From: Azospirillum griseum
GTDB taxonomy: Bacteria; Pseudomonadota; Alphaproteobacteria; Azospirillales; Azospirillaceae
Length of the DNA stretch: 64,000 nucleotides
Direction: 5' to 3'
NCBI RefSeq assembly: GCF_003966125.1
Contig: NZ_RXMA01000003.1
Coordinates: 266,910-330,909, forward strand
Of this stretch, positions 38,088 to 47,977 are shown piece after piece. A program made the translations under genes and the position numbers. Below the pieces are notes generated by a model. The model saw nothing but the letters and a program-made list of their open reading frames with translations, had not been told where the DNA came from and did no database searches. Numbering within the stretch: position 1 is the stretch's first letter; every line of letters begins with the position of its first letter.

Positions 38088-40097
38088 ATGACCCTCTTCA
38101 ACGGATTGCGCGTTGGCCCTCGGATCGCCGCCGGGAGCGCTGGCATCCTGCTGTTTCTGGTCGCCGTGGCCGGAATCGGCGTTTCCGGCCTGTCGGAAAC
38201 CGGAGAGGTCGTGGACACCTATGGCGCGTTGGGCAAGCGCACCAACGATCTGGGGCGGATGCAGACGCTGATGCTCGACATGCGGCTGAAATCCACCGCC
38301 TTCCTGTTGAACGGGAAGGAGGAGGACGCGGCGGCGGTCCAGGGGCTGGCGGCGGAGGCCACGGCGCTGATCGGCCAAACCCTGGCAACCGCCGACGATC
38401 CGGCGCTGCGCGACACCGCTGGCAAGATGAGCGAGGAGATGACGCGTTACCGCGACACCTTCGCGGCGGTCCAGGCGGCGCACGCCGAACGGGTCGCGGC
38501 GGCGGCGGAGGTGGCGAAGCTCGGCTCCCGTCTGCAAACCAGCCTCAACACCATCGTCAGCGGGGCCAAGACCGCCGGGGATCTGGAGGCGTTGTTTCTG
38601 GCCAGCCAGTCGATGACGAATTTCCAATCCGCCCGCATCGTCGGGGGGCGCTATCTGGCCGAAGGATCCGCCGGTCTGGCCGCCGCCACCCGCGCGGAGC
38701 TGAAGAACGCGACGCAGAAGGGGGAGGCGATGGTCGCCACCCTGACCGATCCCGGTCGCCGCAGCCTCGCCACCGTCTTCCTCAAGAGCCTCGCGGGCTA
38801 TGGCGCGGAGTTCGACAAGCTGGTCGCCGCCACCAGCCGCCGCGACGAGCTGGTCGAAAACACGCTGCTGCCGTTGGGAACCACGGTCGGCGATCAGGCC
38901 CGCGCCCTGACGGAGCAGGGGGTGGAGCGGGTGCGCACGCTGCGCGACGACACCATGGATTTCATCGCCGGATCGCGCCGCACCCTGATCGCGGCGTCGG
39001 CGGGCGGGCTGTTGCTGGGCTTTCTCGCCGCGCTGCTGATCGGGCGCAGCCTGTCCCGCCCGGTGGTGGCGATGACCACGGCGATGACCCGCTTGGCCGA
39101 AGGCGAACGCGCCGTCGAGGTGCCGGGGCTGGAGCGCGGCGACGAGATCGGCGGCATGGCCAAGGCGGTGGCGGTGTTCAAGACCAAGCTGGTCGAGGCC
39201 GACCGCATGGCCGCCGAACAGGAACGCCAGCACGAGCAGGCCCGCCGCCGCGCCGAACGCATCGACCGTCTGGCCCAGGAGTTCGACCGGCTGGCGGTGG
39301 AATCGCTGGGCCGTGTTTCGGACGCCGCCGGGCAGTTGCAGAGCACGGCCGACGGCATCCTGACCGCCACCCGCCAGACCACCCAGCAGGCCGACGCGGT
39401 GGCCAAGGCGTCGAACGAGGCGACCGGCAACGTGGAAACCGTCGCCGCCGCCGCCGAAGAGCTGTCGGTCTCCATCGCCCAGATCGGCCAGCAGGTGGCG
39501 CACAGCACGCAGGTGGCCGAACAGGCGGTGTCCATCGCCCGCGTCACCGACAACACGGTGCGCGGCCTGACCGACGCCGCCCGCCAGATCGGCGACGTGG
39601 TGCAGCTCATCAACGGCATCGCCAGCCAAACCAACCTGCTGGCGTTGAACGCCACCATCGAGGCCGCCCGCGCGGGCGAGGCCGGGCGCGGATTCGCCGT
39701 GGTCGCCAACGAGGTCAAGAGCCTTGCAGCCCAAACGGCGAAGGCCACCGAGGACATCAGCGGCCAGATCGCCGCCATCCAGCGGGTCAGCGCCGACGCC
39801 GCAACGGCGATCACCGAGATCGGTCGGGTCATCGGCGAGGTCAACGACATTTCCAACAGCATCGCCGCGTCGATCAGCGAACAGCGCGCGGCGACGCAGG
39901 AAATCAGCAGCAACATCCAGCGGGCCGCGCGCGGCACGCAGGATGTGCGCGACAACATCGCCGGGGTGGCGGGGGCGTTTTCCGCCACCGGCGACGCGTC
40001 GCAACGGGTCTGGCAGGCGGCGGACGGGCTGTCGAGCGAGGCGACCGAGCTGCGGGGCCGCGTGTCCCATTTCCTGGCCGAGATGCGGGCGGCCTGA
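38088..40097 (+). CDS. Methyl-accepting chemotaxis protein in the sugar operon
   Basis: This 669-residue chemoreceptor has TM1 near residues 14-35 and a large periplasmic domain of about 270 mostly helical residues, probably stacked four-helix bundles. TM2 is around 305-325 ([18 protein letters not shown]), followed by HAMP and the signalling domain with [20 protein letters not shown] at the tip. The all-helical sensor suggests recognition of a binding protein or a small ligand rather than a Cache-type ligand. Being encoded between the sugar dehydrogenase and dehydratase, it is a good candidate to couple sugar-loaded ChvE/SbpA to taxis. The ATG follows AAGGA; a GTG nine bases upstream is the alternative. 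Confidence 0.92.
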   Translation: MTLFNGLRVGPRIAAGSAGILLFLVAVAGIGVSGLSETGEVVDTYGALGKRTNDLGRMQTLMLDMRLKSTAFLLNGKEEDAAAVQGLAAEATALIGQTLATADDPALRDTAGKMSEEMTRYRDTFAAVQAAHAERVAAAAEVAKLGSRLQTSLNTIVSGAKTAGDLEALFLASQSMTNFQSARIVGGRYLAEGSAGLAAATRAELKNATQKGEAMVATLTDPGRRSLATVFLKSLAGYGAEFDKLVAATSRRDELVENTLLPLGTTVGDQARALTEQGVERVRTLRDDTMDFIAGSRRTLIAASAGGLLLGFLAALLIGRSLSRPVVAMTTAMTRLAEGERAVEVPGLERGDEIGGMAKAVAVFKTKLVEADRMAAEQERQHEQARRRAERIDRLAQEFDRLAVESLGRVSDAAGQLQSTADGILTATRQTTQQADAVAKASNEATGNVETVAAAAEELSVSIAQIGQQVAHSTQVAEQAVSIARVTDNTVRGLTDAARQIGDVVQLINGIASQTNLLALNATIEAARAGEAGRGFAVVANEVKSLAAQTAKATEDISGQIAAIQRVSADAATAITEIGRVIGEVNDISNSIAASISEQRAATQEISSNIQRAARGTQDVRDNIAGVAGAFSATGDASQRVWQAADGLSSEATELRGRVSHFLAEMRAA

Positions 40098-40210
40098 CGC
40101 CCAACCGCAACCGGCCTTCATCCCACCATCGGCGACCGTCCGGACCCCATCGGCGGCGCGCCCAACAACGACGACACTGGCAACCCGAGATGTCCGACAA
40201 GGAGCACTCC

Positions 40211-42049
40211 ATGTCCCACCCCACCAACCCCGCATCCGCTTTTGGCGACGATTCCACGGCGACCGAGGGCAAGCGGCTGCGGTCGCGCGCGTGGTTCGAC
40301 AACCCCAGCAACCCCGACATGACGGCGCTCTATCTGGAACGCTATCTGAATTTCGGGCTGACGCGCGAGGAGCTGCAATCGGGCGCGCCGATCATCGGCA
40401 TCGCGCAGACCGGTTCGGACCTCAGCCCCTGCAACCGTCACCATCTGGTTCTGGCCGAACGGCTGCGCGAAGGCATCCGCACGGCGGGCGGCATCGCCAT
40501 TGAATTTCCGGTCCACCCGATCCAGGAAACCGGCAAGCGCCCCACCGCCTCGCTCGACCGCAATCTGGCCTATCTCGGGCTGGTCGAGGTGCTCTATGGC
40601 TACCCGCTCGACGGCGTGGTGCTGACCATCGGCTGCGACAAGACCACGCCCGCCTGCCTGATGGCGGCGGCCACCGTCAACATCCCGTCGATCGCCCTGT
40701 CGGTTGGCCCGATGCTGAACGGCTGGTTCCGGGGCGAGCGCACCGGGTCGGGGACCATCGTGTGGAAGGCCCGCCAGATGATGGCGGCGGGCGAGATCGA
40801 TTACGCCGGGTTCCTAGAGCTGGTCGCGTCGTCGGCCCCCTCCACCGGCTATTGCAACACCATGGGGACCGCCTCCACCATGAATTCGCTGGCCGAGGTG
40901 CTGGGCATGCAGTTGCCCGGTTCGGCGGCGATTCCCGCCCCCTACCGCGAGCGCCAGCAGGCCGCCTACGAAACCGGCAAGCGCATCGTCGAGATGGTCC
41001 GCCAGGACATCAAGCCGTCGGACATCCTGACCCGCGACGCCTTCCACAACGCCATCGTCGTCAATTCGGCCATCGGCGGCTCGACCAACGCCCCCATCCA
41101 CATCAACGCCATCGCCAAGCACATCGGCGTCGAGCTGTCGGTGGATGATTGGCAGACCGAAGGCCATGAAATCCCGCTGCTGGTCAACCTCCAGCCCGCC
41201 GGTGAGTATCTGGGCGAGGATTTCCACCGCGCGGGCGGCGTCCCCGCCGTCGTCGCGCAGTTGATGACCAAGGGCCTGATCCGCGAAGACGCGATGACGG
41301 TCAACGGCAAGACCATCGGCGAGAATTGCCGCGACCAGGAAATCCTGGACACCCGCGTCATCCATTCCTACGACGCGCCGCTGAAGGACAACGCCGGGTT
41401 CGTCGTGCTGCGCGGCAACCTGTTCGGCAGCGCCATCATGAAGACCAGCGTCATTTCGCCGGAATTCCGCGAGCGCTACCTGTCCAACCCGCAGGATCCG
41501 GAAGCCTTCGAGGCCAAGGTCGTGGTGTTCGACGGGCCGGAGGATTACCACCACCGGATCGACGATCCGTCGCTGGCGATCGACGCCTACACCATCCTCG
41601 TCATCCGGGGCACCGGCCCGCTCGGCTACCCCGGCGCGGCGGAGGTGGTGAACATGCGCCCGCCCGCCTACCTCATCAAGCAGGGTGTCCATTCGCTGCC
41701 CTGCATCGGCGACGGGCGTCAGTCCGGCACCTCGGGGTCGCCGTCGGTGCTGAACGCCTCGCCGGAAGCGGCGGCGGGCGGCAATCTGGCGATCCTGCGC
41801 ACCGGCGACCGCGTGCGGCTGGATCTGCGGCGCGGCAGCGCCGACATCCAGATCAGCGACGAGGAGTTGGCGGCGCGCCGGGCCGAACTGGACGCGGCGG
41901 GCGGCTATCAGGTCCCGGCCTCGCAAACGCCGTGGCAGGAGATTCAGCGTGGCATCGTCGATCAGTTGGACGAAGGCATGGTGCTGAAGCCCGCCGTCAA
42001 GTACCAGCGCGTCGCCCAGACCATGGGCATTCCGCGCGACAACCATTGA
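40211..42049 (+). CDS. Sugar-acid dehydratase of the IlvD/Edd family (L-arabonate/D-galactonate)
   Basis: This iron-sulfur dehydratase of 612 residues removes water from an aldonate to give the 2-keto-3-deoxy acid. The cluster cysteines are in [12 protein letters not shown] and [10 protein letters not shown]. Other family motifs are [20 protein letters not shown] and [20 protein letters not shown]. Length and context match Azospirillum L-arabonate dehydratase (AraC in the pathway numbering) rather than biosynthetic IlvD. The start at 40211 has AAGGAGC at good spacing; an in-frame ATG at 40190 is possible. It completes the first metabolic block after the aldose dehydrogenase. Confidence 0.88.
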   Translation: MSHPTNPASAFGDDSTATEGKRLRSRAWFDNPSNPDMTALYLERYLNFGLTREELQSGAPIIGIAQTGSDLSPCNRHHLVLAERLREGIRTAGGIAIEFPVHPIQETGKRPTASLDRNLAYLGLVEVLYGYPLDGVVLTIGCDKTTPACLMAAATVNIPSIALSVGPMLNGWFRGERTGSGTIVWKARQMMAAGEIDYAGFLELVASSAPSTGYCNTMGTASTMNSLAEVLGMQLPGSAAIPAPYRERQQAAYETGKRIVEMVRQDIKPSDILTRDAFHNAIVVNSAIGGSTNAPIHINAIAKHIGVELSVDDWQTEGHEIPLLVNLQPAGEYLGEDFHRAGGVPAVVAQLMTKGLIREDAMTVNGKTIGENCRDQEILDTRVIHSYDAPLKDNAGFVVLRGNLFGSAIMKTSVISPEFRERYLSNPQDPEAFEAKVVVFDGPEDYHHRIDDPSLAIDAYTILVIRGTGPLGYPGAAEVVNMRPPAYLIKQGVHSLPCIGDGRQSGTSGSPSVLNASPEAAAGGNLAILRTGDRVRLDLRRGSADIQISDEELAARRAELDAAGGYQVPASQTPWQEIQRGIVDQLDEGMVLKPAVKYQRVAQTMGIPRDNH

Positions 42050-42183
42050 TCGTCTTGCGGCGATGATGGGGTGAAACCGCCGCCCGGTTCCCTGGCCCGC
42101 GCGTTTCGCGCAGGGCAGGGGCCGGGCGGCGGCATGTCCGGCGGGCCGCTTGGCGCGAGCCAAACGGCGTTCGGGGTGGTTGA

Positions 42184-43158
42184 ATGGCGCTCCCTGTTTG
42201 TGGAGCGAGCAAGCCCGTGTCGTCCTCGTCCGTTCTGCCCGCCGCGCCCGCGCGGACGGCGCTGTCCCTGCATCAATGGGTGGGCGTGTTGTTCGCCGTC
42301 ACCGGGGTGCTGTCCTTCTCCCTGCGGCCGGTCATCATCAAGCTGGCCTATGGCTATGGCGTCGATCCGGTGACGCTCATCATGCTGCGCATGGTGTTCG
42401 CGCTGCCCTTTTTCCTCGGGGTGGCGGCGTGGCAGAGCCTGCGGGGCGGGCAGGCGCGGGTGTCGGGCCGCGATCTGGCCCTGACCATCGGGCTGGGCGT
42501 GACCGGCTATTACGCCGCCAGCTTTTGCGATTTCCTCGGCTTGCGCTACGTCAGCGCCGGGATGGGGCGGCTGCTGCTGTTCCTCTACCCCACCATCGTC
42601 GTGCTGCTGTCGGCCCTGTTTCTGGGCAAGCGGATCGGCTGGCGCGAGGTGATCTCGCTGCTGGTGTCCTACGCCGGGGTGGCGTTGGTGGTCTGGTCGG
42701 AAATCGGCACCGGCCACCCGGATTTCGCCCTGGGGGCGGCGTTGGTGTTCGGCGGGGCCTTTCTCTATTCGGTCTATCTGGTCGGCAGTTCGCAGGTGAT
42801 CCAGCGGGTCGGCTCGATGCGCTTCACCGCCTACGCGATGACGGCGGCCTGCCTGTGCTGCATCACGCAATTCCTGGTGCTGCGGCCGCTGTCGGCCTTG
42901 GATCTGCCGCAAGAGGTGTTCGGGCTGGCGGCGGTGATGGCGGTGCTGTCCACCGTGCTGCCGGTGTTCCTGACGGCGGAGGCGCTGAGGCGGGTCGGGG
43001 CGACGCTGGTGGCGCTGTCCGGCGCGCTGGGGCCGGTCAGCGCGGCGGTGTTCGGTTATCTGGTGTTGGCCGAACCGTTGGGCTGGCTGCAACTGGCCGG
43101 GGCCGTCCTGACCGTGGCCGGGGTGATGATCATCAGCCTGTGGAAGACCAAGGCCTGA
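42184..43158 (+). CDS. EamA/DMT-superfamily transporter
   Basis: This inner-membrane protein of 324 residues has ten predicted helices in two EamA repeats (WVGVLFAVTGVLSFSLRPVI, RLLLFLYPTIVVLLSALFLG, LQLAGAVLTVAGVMIISLW). The substrate is unknown. It follows the dehydratase gene by 135 bases, so it may be co-transcribed, and could export an intermediate or take up another metabolite. It is convergent with the LysR gene, nine bases apart. The N-terminal 25 residues before the first helix are Ser/Ala/Pro-rich. Confidence 0.85.
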   Translation: MALPVCGASKPVSSSSVLPAAPARTALSLHQWVGVLFAVTGVLSFSLRPVIIKLAYGYGVDPVTLIMLRMVFALPFFLGVAAWQSLRGGQARVSGRDLALTIGLGVTGYYAASFCDFLGLRYVSAGMGRLLLFLYPTIVVLLSALFLGKRIGWREVISLLVSYAGVALVVWSEIGTGHPDFALGAALVFGGAFLYSVYLVGSSQVIQRVGSMRFTAYAMTAACLCCITQFLVLRPLSALDLPQEVFGLAAVMAVLSTVLPVFLTAEALRRVGATLVALSGALGPVSAAVFGYLVLAEPLGWLQLAGAVLTVAGVMIISLWKTKA

Positions 43159-43167
43159 CCGGCGCGG

Positions 43168-44064
43168 TCACGCCATCCCGGCTTCCATTTCGCGGAACAG
43201 CCAATCCTGAAAGCTGCGGATCTTCGGCAGATCGGCGCGGCTTTTCAGCAGGTTGAGCGTGTAGCCCTGGACCTTCAGCCCCTCCAGCCCCAGCGGGGCG
43301 ATCAGGCGGCCGGTTTCCAACTCCCGCTGGGCCAGCAACAGACTGTCCAGGCACACGCCCAACCCATCCGCCGCCGCGCTGATCGCCATGAAGGAGCGGT
43401 CGAAGCGCGGGCCGCGCGTGACGTCCAGTTTCACCTTGCGGTGCTGGCGCAGCCAGTCGCGCCAGCCGACCAGACAGCCTTCGCTGTGGATCAGCGTGTG
43501 GTGGCGCAAATCGTCGGCGCTGCGGATCGGGTGCGGGCCGTTCATCAGCGACGGCGCGCACAGCGGTACGATGGTTTCCGGGTGGAAGGGCAGCACCATC
43601 GTCCCCGCCGGTTGCAGCTTCGTGCCATAGCGGATGTCCAGATCCACCCGTTCCGACGTCAGGTCGGCGGGGTCGGTGGACGCGTTCAGCCGGACGTCGA
43701 TGTCGGGGTTCAGACGGCTGAAGCGGGCCAGGCGCGGCATCAGCCATTGCGTGGCAAAGCTGGGCGTGGCGTGGATGGTCAGGATGTCGCTTTTCTCCGT
43801 CCGCCCGGCGTTGCGGGTGGCGGTGTCGATCCGGGCAAAGGCGGCGGTGATCTCTTCGGCGTAACGCCGCCCGGCGTCGGTCAGCACCACCGCACGGTGC
43901 ACGCGGTGGAACAGCCGCACGCCGACCTGATCCTCCAAAAGCTTGATCTGATGGCTGATCGCCGACGGCGTGACCAGCAATTCGTCCGCTGCAAGCGCGA
44001 AAGAGGACAGCCTTGCGGCGGCCTCAAACGCCTGCACCGCCTTGAGCGACACCCGATGCTGCAT
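43168..44064 (-). CDS. LysR regulator (GcvA-like) of the transketolase/TRAP module
   Basis: This LysR protein of 298 residues starts at MQHRVSLKAVQAFEAAARLS. The helix-turn-helix LAADELLVTPSAISHQIKLL and the segment GVRLFHRVHRAVVLTDAGRR are typical of the GcvA subgroup. The effector domain contains VDLDIRYGTKLQPAGTM. A GTG 12 bases upstream is an alternative start. It is divergent from the split transketolase genes, and a T-N11-A dyad (44077-44091) lies in the gap, so autoregulation and control of the catabolic operon are likely. Confidence 0.88.
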   Translation of the reverse strand: MQHRVSLKAVQAFEAAARLSSFALAADELLVTPSAISHQIKLLEDQVGVRLFHRVHRAVVLTDAGRRYAEEITAAFARIDTATRNAGRTEKSDILTIHATPSFATQWLMPRLARFSRLNPDIDVRLNASTDPADLTSERVDLDIRYGTKLQPAGTMVLPFHPETIVPLCAPSLMNGPHPIRSADDLRHHTLIHSEGCLVGWRDWLRQHRKVKLDVTRGPRFDRSFMAISAAADGLGVCLDSLLLAQRELETGRLIAPLGLEGLKVQGYTLNLLKSRADLPKIRSFQDWLFREMEAGMA

Positions 44065-44076
44065 GGCGACATTCAC

Positions 44077-44091
44077 ATGAATTCAGTTCAT
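44077..44091. promoter_or_regulatory. LysR-type dyad in the divergent gap
   Basis: ATGAA-N5-TTCAT contains the T-N11-A signature and lies 12 bases before the start of the LysR gene, in the 179-base gap to the transketolase genes. It is a candidate binding site of this LysR regulator. Confidence 0.5.
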
Positions 44092-44243
44092 CTATAGAGC
44101 TTTATTATTCGTTTGAGCGCATCGAAGCAACGAAATACTGTGGACACATCGGGGGTCGGATGATCCGCCCCGCCATCCATCCACCACCGTTTCGTCCGCA
44201 TCCGCGTCGTGCCTGACCAGCGCGGCGGACCAGGGAGACCCGC

Positions 44244-45089
44244 GTGACCACAACCGCCATCGGGCACAACACACATCTTGCGGAGCGGGCCTACCGCATC
44301 CGCCGCAACGCCCTGTTGATGGGCGAGGTGCAGGGCCAGGGCTACATCGGGCAGGCGCTCGACATCGCCGACGTGCTGGCCGTGTCCTACTTCCACGCCA
44401 TGCGCTACCGCCCGGCCGAACCGGAGTGGGAGGGGCGCGACCGTTTCATGCTGTCCAACGGCCATTACGCCATCGCGCTCTACGCCGCCCTGATCGAGGC
44501 CGGGATCATCCCGCAGGAGGAGTTGGAGACCTACGGCAGCGACGACAGCCGCCTGCCGATGTCGGGCATGGCCAGCTACACGCCGGGCATGGAAATGTCG
44601 GGTGGTTCGCTGGGGTTGGGCCTGTCGCTGGCGGTGGGCCGTTGCCTGGGGCTGAAGCGCAAGGGATCGGACGCCCGCGTCTACACCCTGTTTTCCGACG
44701 GCGAGCTGGACGAAGGCTCGGTCTGGGAAGCGATCCTGTCGGCGGCCCATTGGAAGCTCGACAACCTGATCGCCATCGTCGACGTCAACAACCAGCAGGC
44801 CGACGGCCCGTCCACCCAGGTGATGGCGTTCGAGCCACTGACCGACAAGCTGGCCGCCTTCGGCTGGTTCGTGCAGCGGGTGGACGGCAACGACCTCGAC
44901 GCCGTGGTCGCCGCCTTTGACGTCGCCAAGAGCTGCCCGGATCCCAAGCCGCGCATGATCGTGTGCGACACCAAGATGGGCAAGGGCGTCCCCTTCCTGG
45001 AAGCCCGTGAAAAGAACCACTTCATCCGCGTGGACGCGCACGAATGGCAACTCGCCCTCGACGCGCTGGACGCCGGGAGGACCGCATGA
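44244..45089 (+). CDS. Transketolase, N-terminal (TPP-binding) subunit
   Basis: This 281-residue protein equals the first third of a transketolase. The thiamine diphosphate motif is seen as TLFSDGELDEGSVWEAILSA with Asn further on in AIVDVNNQQADG. GSLGLGLSLAVGRCLG and MLSNGHYAIALYAAL are also typical. It needs the partner encoded next, which overlaps it by ATGA. Split transketolases often act on non-standard ketoses or in accessory pathways, for example the apulose-4-phosphate enzyme. The start is GTG after GGGAGA. The donor substrate here is unknown. Confidence 0.92.
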   Translation: MTTTAIGHNTHLAERAYRIRRNALLMGEVQGQGYIGQALDIADVLAVSYFHAMRYRPAEPEWEGRDRFMLSNGHYAIALYAALIEAGIIPQEELETYGSDDSRLPMSGMASYTPGMEMSGGSLGLGLSLAVGRCLGLKRKGSDARVYTLFSDGELDEGSVWEAILSAAHWKLDNLIAIVDVNNQQADGPSTQVMAFEPLTDKLAAFGWFVQRVDGNDLDAVVAAFDVAKSCPDPKPRMIVCDTKMGKGVPFLEAREKNHFIRVDAHEWQLALDALDAGRTA

Positions 45090-46102
45090 GCCGCCCCACC
45101 CCTGCTCCCGCCACGGGGGCCAAGCCCAAGCTGAAGACCTCGGCGATGATCGCGTCGATCGCTGGTGAGGGGCAGAGGACCACGGCCGCGCCCTTCGGCA
45201 ACGCGCTGGTTGAGCTGGGCAAGACCCGCGAGGACATCGTCGGGCTGACCGCCGATCTGGCGAAATACACCGACCTCCACATCTTCGCCAAAGCCTACCC
45301 CGACCGCTTCTATCAGATGGGGATGGCCGAACAGCTTCTGATGGGGGCGGCGTCCGGTCTGGCGCACGAAGGCTTCACCCCCTTCGTCACCACCTACGCC
45401 GTCTTCGCCTCGCGCCGGGCCTATGACTTCGTGCATCAGACCATCGCGGAGGAGAACCGGAACGTCAAAATCGTCTGCGCCCTGCCGGGCCTGACCTCCG
45501 GCTATGGCCCCAGCCACCAGGCGGCGGAGGATCTGGCGCTGTTCCGCGCCATGCCGAACCTGATGGTGATCGACCCCTGCGACGCGCACGAGATCGAACA
45601 GGCGGTTCCCGCCATCGCCGCCCACAACGGCCCGGTCTACATGCGCCTGCTGCGCGGCAACGTGCCGCTGGTGCTGGACGAGTACGACTACAAGTTCGAA
45701 ATCGGCAAGGCCAAGCTGCTGCGCGACGGGGCCGATGTGCTGGTCGTGTCCTCCGGCATCATGACGATGCGGGCGCTGGAGGTGGCGACGATGCTGGAGC
45801 GCGACAAGGTCGATGTGGCGGTGCTGCACGTTCCCACCATCAAGCCGCTCGACACCGCCACCATCCTGCGCGAGGCGGGCCGGTCGGGCCGTCTGGTGGT
45901 GGTGGCCGAGAACCACACGGTGATCGGCGGCCTGGGCGAGGCGGTGGCCGGTGCGCTGCTGCGCGCCGGGGTTCACCCGCCCTTCCGTCAAATCGGTCTG
46001 CCCGACGAATTCCTCGACGCGGGCGCGCTGCCGACCCTGCACGACCGCTACGGCATTTCGGCCAACGCCATGGCCGCGTCCATCAAAGGTTGGCTCGGCT
46101 GA
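45086..46102 (+). CDS. Transketolase, C-terminal subunit
   Basis: This 338-residue protein contains the pyrimidine-binding and C-terminal transketolase domains. AEQLLMGAASGLAHEGFTPF supplies the catalytic Glu that activates TPP. VVAENHTVIGGLGEAVAGAL is in the C-terminal domain. It is translationally coupled to the N-terminal subunit (ATGA). Together they should form an alpha2-beta2 enzyme moving two-carbon ketol units. It is followed by the SDR gene after about 40 bases. Confidence 0.92.
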   Translation: MSRPTPAPATGAKPKLKTSAMIASIAGEGQRTTAAPFGNALVELGKTREDIVGLTADLAKYTDLHIFAKAYPDRFYQMGMAEQLLMGAASGLAHEGFTPFVTTYAVFASRRAYDFVHQTIAEENRNVKIVCALPGLTSGYGPSHQAAEDLALFRAMPNLMVIDPCDAHEIEQAVPAIAAHNGPVYMRLLRGNVPLVLDEYDYKFEIGKAKLLRDGADVLVVSSGIMTMRALEVATMLERDKVDVAVLHVPTIKPLDTATILREAGRSGRLVVVAENHTVIGGLGEAVAGALLRAGVHPPFRQIGLPDEFLDAGALPTLHDRYGISANAMAASIKGWLG

Positions 46103-46140
46103 TCCGTCCGACCCGTCCGTTTCAACGAAAGGTGCTTTCC

Positions 46141-46905
46141 GTGACCCAATCGCTTCTGCTCGACGGCAAGATCGCCGTCATCTCCGGTGCGGCCTCCCTG
46201 CGCGGCATCGGCATGGCCACCGCCCGCATGTTCGCCGCCCAGGGGGCCAAGGTCGCCATCCTCGACCTCGACGAAACCGCCGCGTCGGAGGCCGCCGCCC
46301 AACTGGGTGAGGGCCATCGCGGCTACGCCTGCAACGTCACCGACAAGGAGTCCTGCGTGGCCGCCGTCGGTCGTGTGGTGGCGGAGTTCGGCGGCATCGA
46401 CATCCTCATCAACAACGCGGGCATCACCCAGCCGGTCAAGACGCTGGACATCGACCCGGCGAGCTGGGACCGCATCCTGGATGTGAATCTGCGCGGCGTC
46501 CTCTATCTGTCGCAAGCGGTGCTGCCGCATCTGCAAAAGCGCGGCGGCGGCTCCATCGCCTGCATGTCGTCGGTGTCGGCGCAGCGCGGCGGCGGCATTC
46601 TCGGCGGGCCGCATTATTCGGCGGCCAAGGCGGGTGTGCTGGGTCTGGCCAAGGCGATGGCGCGCGAATTCGGCATCGACGGCATCCGCGTCAACTGCGT
46701 CACCCCCGGCTTGATCCAGACCGACATCAACGCTGGAAAGATCAGCCCGGAAAAGACCACGGAAATCCTGGCGGGCATCCCGCTGAACCGTCTGGGCGAG
46801 CCGAAGGACGTGGCCGGGGCCTTCCTGTTCCTGGCGTCGGACCTGTCGTCCTACATCACCGGCGCGGTGATCGACGTCAACGGCGGCATGCTGATCCACG
46901 GCTGA
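46141..46905 (+). CDS. Short-chain dehydrogenase/reductase
   Basis: This classical SDR has 254 residues. The cofactor motif is GAASLRGIGMATARMF, a variant of GxxxGxG. NNAG is present at about residue 91, and the catalytic Ser-Tyr-Lys appears as MSSVSAQRGG and HYSAAKAG. The end DVNGGMLIHG is typical. It oxidizes or reduces a hydroxy/keto group of a sugar, polyol or hydroxyacid. Its place between the split transketolase and a beta-hydroxyacid dehydrogenase suggests a substrate for the transketolase. The start is GTG after GAAAGG; the frame upstream overlaps the previous gene. Confidence 0.9.
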   Translation: MTQSLLLDGKIAVISGAASLRGIGMATARMFAAQGAKVAILDLDETAASEAAAQLGEGHRGYACNVTDKESCVAAVGRVVAEFGGIDILINNAGITQPVKTLDIDPASWDRILDVNLRGVLYLSQAVLPHLQKRGGGSIACMSSVSAQRGGGILGGPHYSAAKAGVLGLAKAMAREFGIDGIRVNCVTPGLIQTDINAGKISPEKTTEILAGIPLNRLGEPKDVAGAFLFLASDLSSYITGAVIDVNGGMLIHG

Positions 46906-46936
46906 TCGGCCGGACACACGGGGAAGGAAGACAACC

Positions 46937-47830
46937 ATGGCGATCCGGCCGGTGCGGACGGTGGGCTTTGTCGGGCTTGGCTCCATGGGCCTGCCGATGG
47001 CGAAAAACCTGCTGACCGCAGGTTTCGCGGTGCGTGGCTTCGATCTGCGTCCGGCGGCCGGTGTGGCCTTGGCCGAGGCGGGCGGAACCGCTGCGGCCAG
47101 CGTGGCGGACGCCGCCAGCGGTGCCGACGCGCTGGTGCTGATGGTGGTCAACGCCGAACAGGCCGAAGCCGCCCTGTTCGGGGCGGGCGGGCTGGAGGCG
47201 CTGCCGCCGGGGGGTGTGATCGTGCTGATGTCCACCTGCCCGCCCTCGGCGGTGGCGGCCGTGGCCGACCGCGTGACCGGGGCCGGGCGGGCCTTCCTCG
47301 ACGCGCCCGTCTCGGGCGGCATGGTCGGGGCCATCGCCGGATCGCTGACCATCATGGCCGCCGGACCGGCGGCGGTGCTGGAGGCGGTGCGTCCGCTGCT
47401 GGCGGCTGTCGGCGGCAAGATCGTCCACGCGGGCGAAACGCCGGGCCAGGGGGCGATGGTCAAGACGGTCAACCAGCTGTTGTGCGGCGTCCACATCGCG
47501 GCGGCGGCGGAAGCGCTGGCGCTGGCCGCCAAGGTCGGCATCGCGCCGGACGTGCTGCTCGACGTGCTGGGCGGTTCGGCGGCGTCGAGCTGGATGCTGA
47601 AGGATCGGGGGCCGCGCATGGTCCAGGGTGATCCGCCCGTGACCAGCGCCGTCGACATCTTCGTCAAGGATCTGGGCATCGTGCTGGAGGCCGGGCGGGA
47701 CAGCCACGCCGCCCTGCCGCTGGCGGCTGTTGCCCATCAGATGTTTCTCGCCACCTCGGGCCGGGGTGACGGGGCGGCGGACGACAGCCAGGTCATCCGC
47801 TCCTACCACCTGTTGAACGGCACCTGTTGA
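46937..47830 (+). CDS. Beta-hydroxyacid dehydrogenase (3-HIBADH/threonate dehydrogenase type)
   Basis: This dehydrogenase has 297 residues and the family's motifs in order: the Rossmann sequence VGFVGLGSMGLPMAKNLL, the substrate-binding DAPVSGGMVGAIAGSLTIM, and the catalytic Lys in GQGAMVKTVNQLL near residue 178. Members include 3-hydroxyisobutyrate dehydrogenase, tartronate semialdehyde reductase and L-threonate/D-erythronate dehydrogenase (LtnD). The last fits a sugar-acid setting, while a tartronate semialdehyde reductase would deliver D-glycerate to the downstream kinase. Sequence alone does not decide. Confidence 0.88.
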   Translation: MAIRPVRTVGFVGLGSMGLPMAKNLLTAGFAVRGFDLRPAAGVALAEAGGTAAASVADAASGADALVLMVVNAEQAEAALFGAGGLEALPPGGVIVLMSTCPPSAVAAVADRVTGAGRAFLDAPVSGGMVGAIAGSLTIMAAGPAAVLEAVRPLLAAVGGKIVHAGETPGQGAMVKTVNQLLCGVHIAAAAEALALAAKVGIAPDVLLDVLGGSAASSWMLKDRGPRMVQGDPPVTSAVDIFVKDLGIVLEAGRDSHAALPLAAVAHQMFLATSGRGDGAADDSQVIRSYHLLNGTC

Positions 47831-47977
47831 AGAACGGCACCGGTCGAACGGCCACAGGCCGCCCGACCGCCTGACCGGACCCGGCTGTGGCACGGCTGCG
47901 CCGGTCTTCGGGCAAAACCCTATCGAACGCGACCCTGAAAACGGGCACACACACCCATCGATCCACGGGAGGAACGC

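Noticed and set aside
38033..40210. Possible 1338-residue fusion upstream of the sugar-acid dehydratase
   Set aside because: The extension is an out-of-frame reading of the chemoreceptor gene; the dehydratase has its own ribosome-binding site and normal family start.
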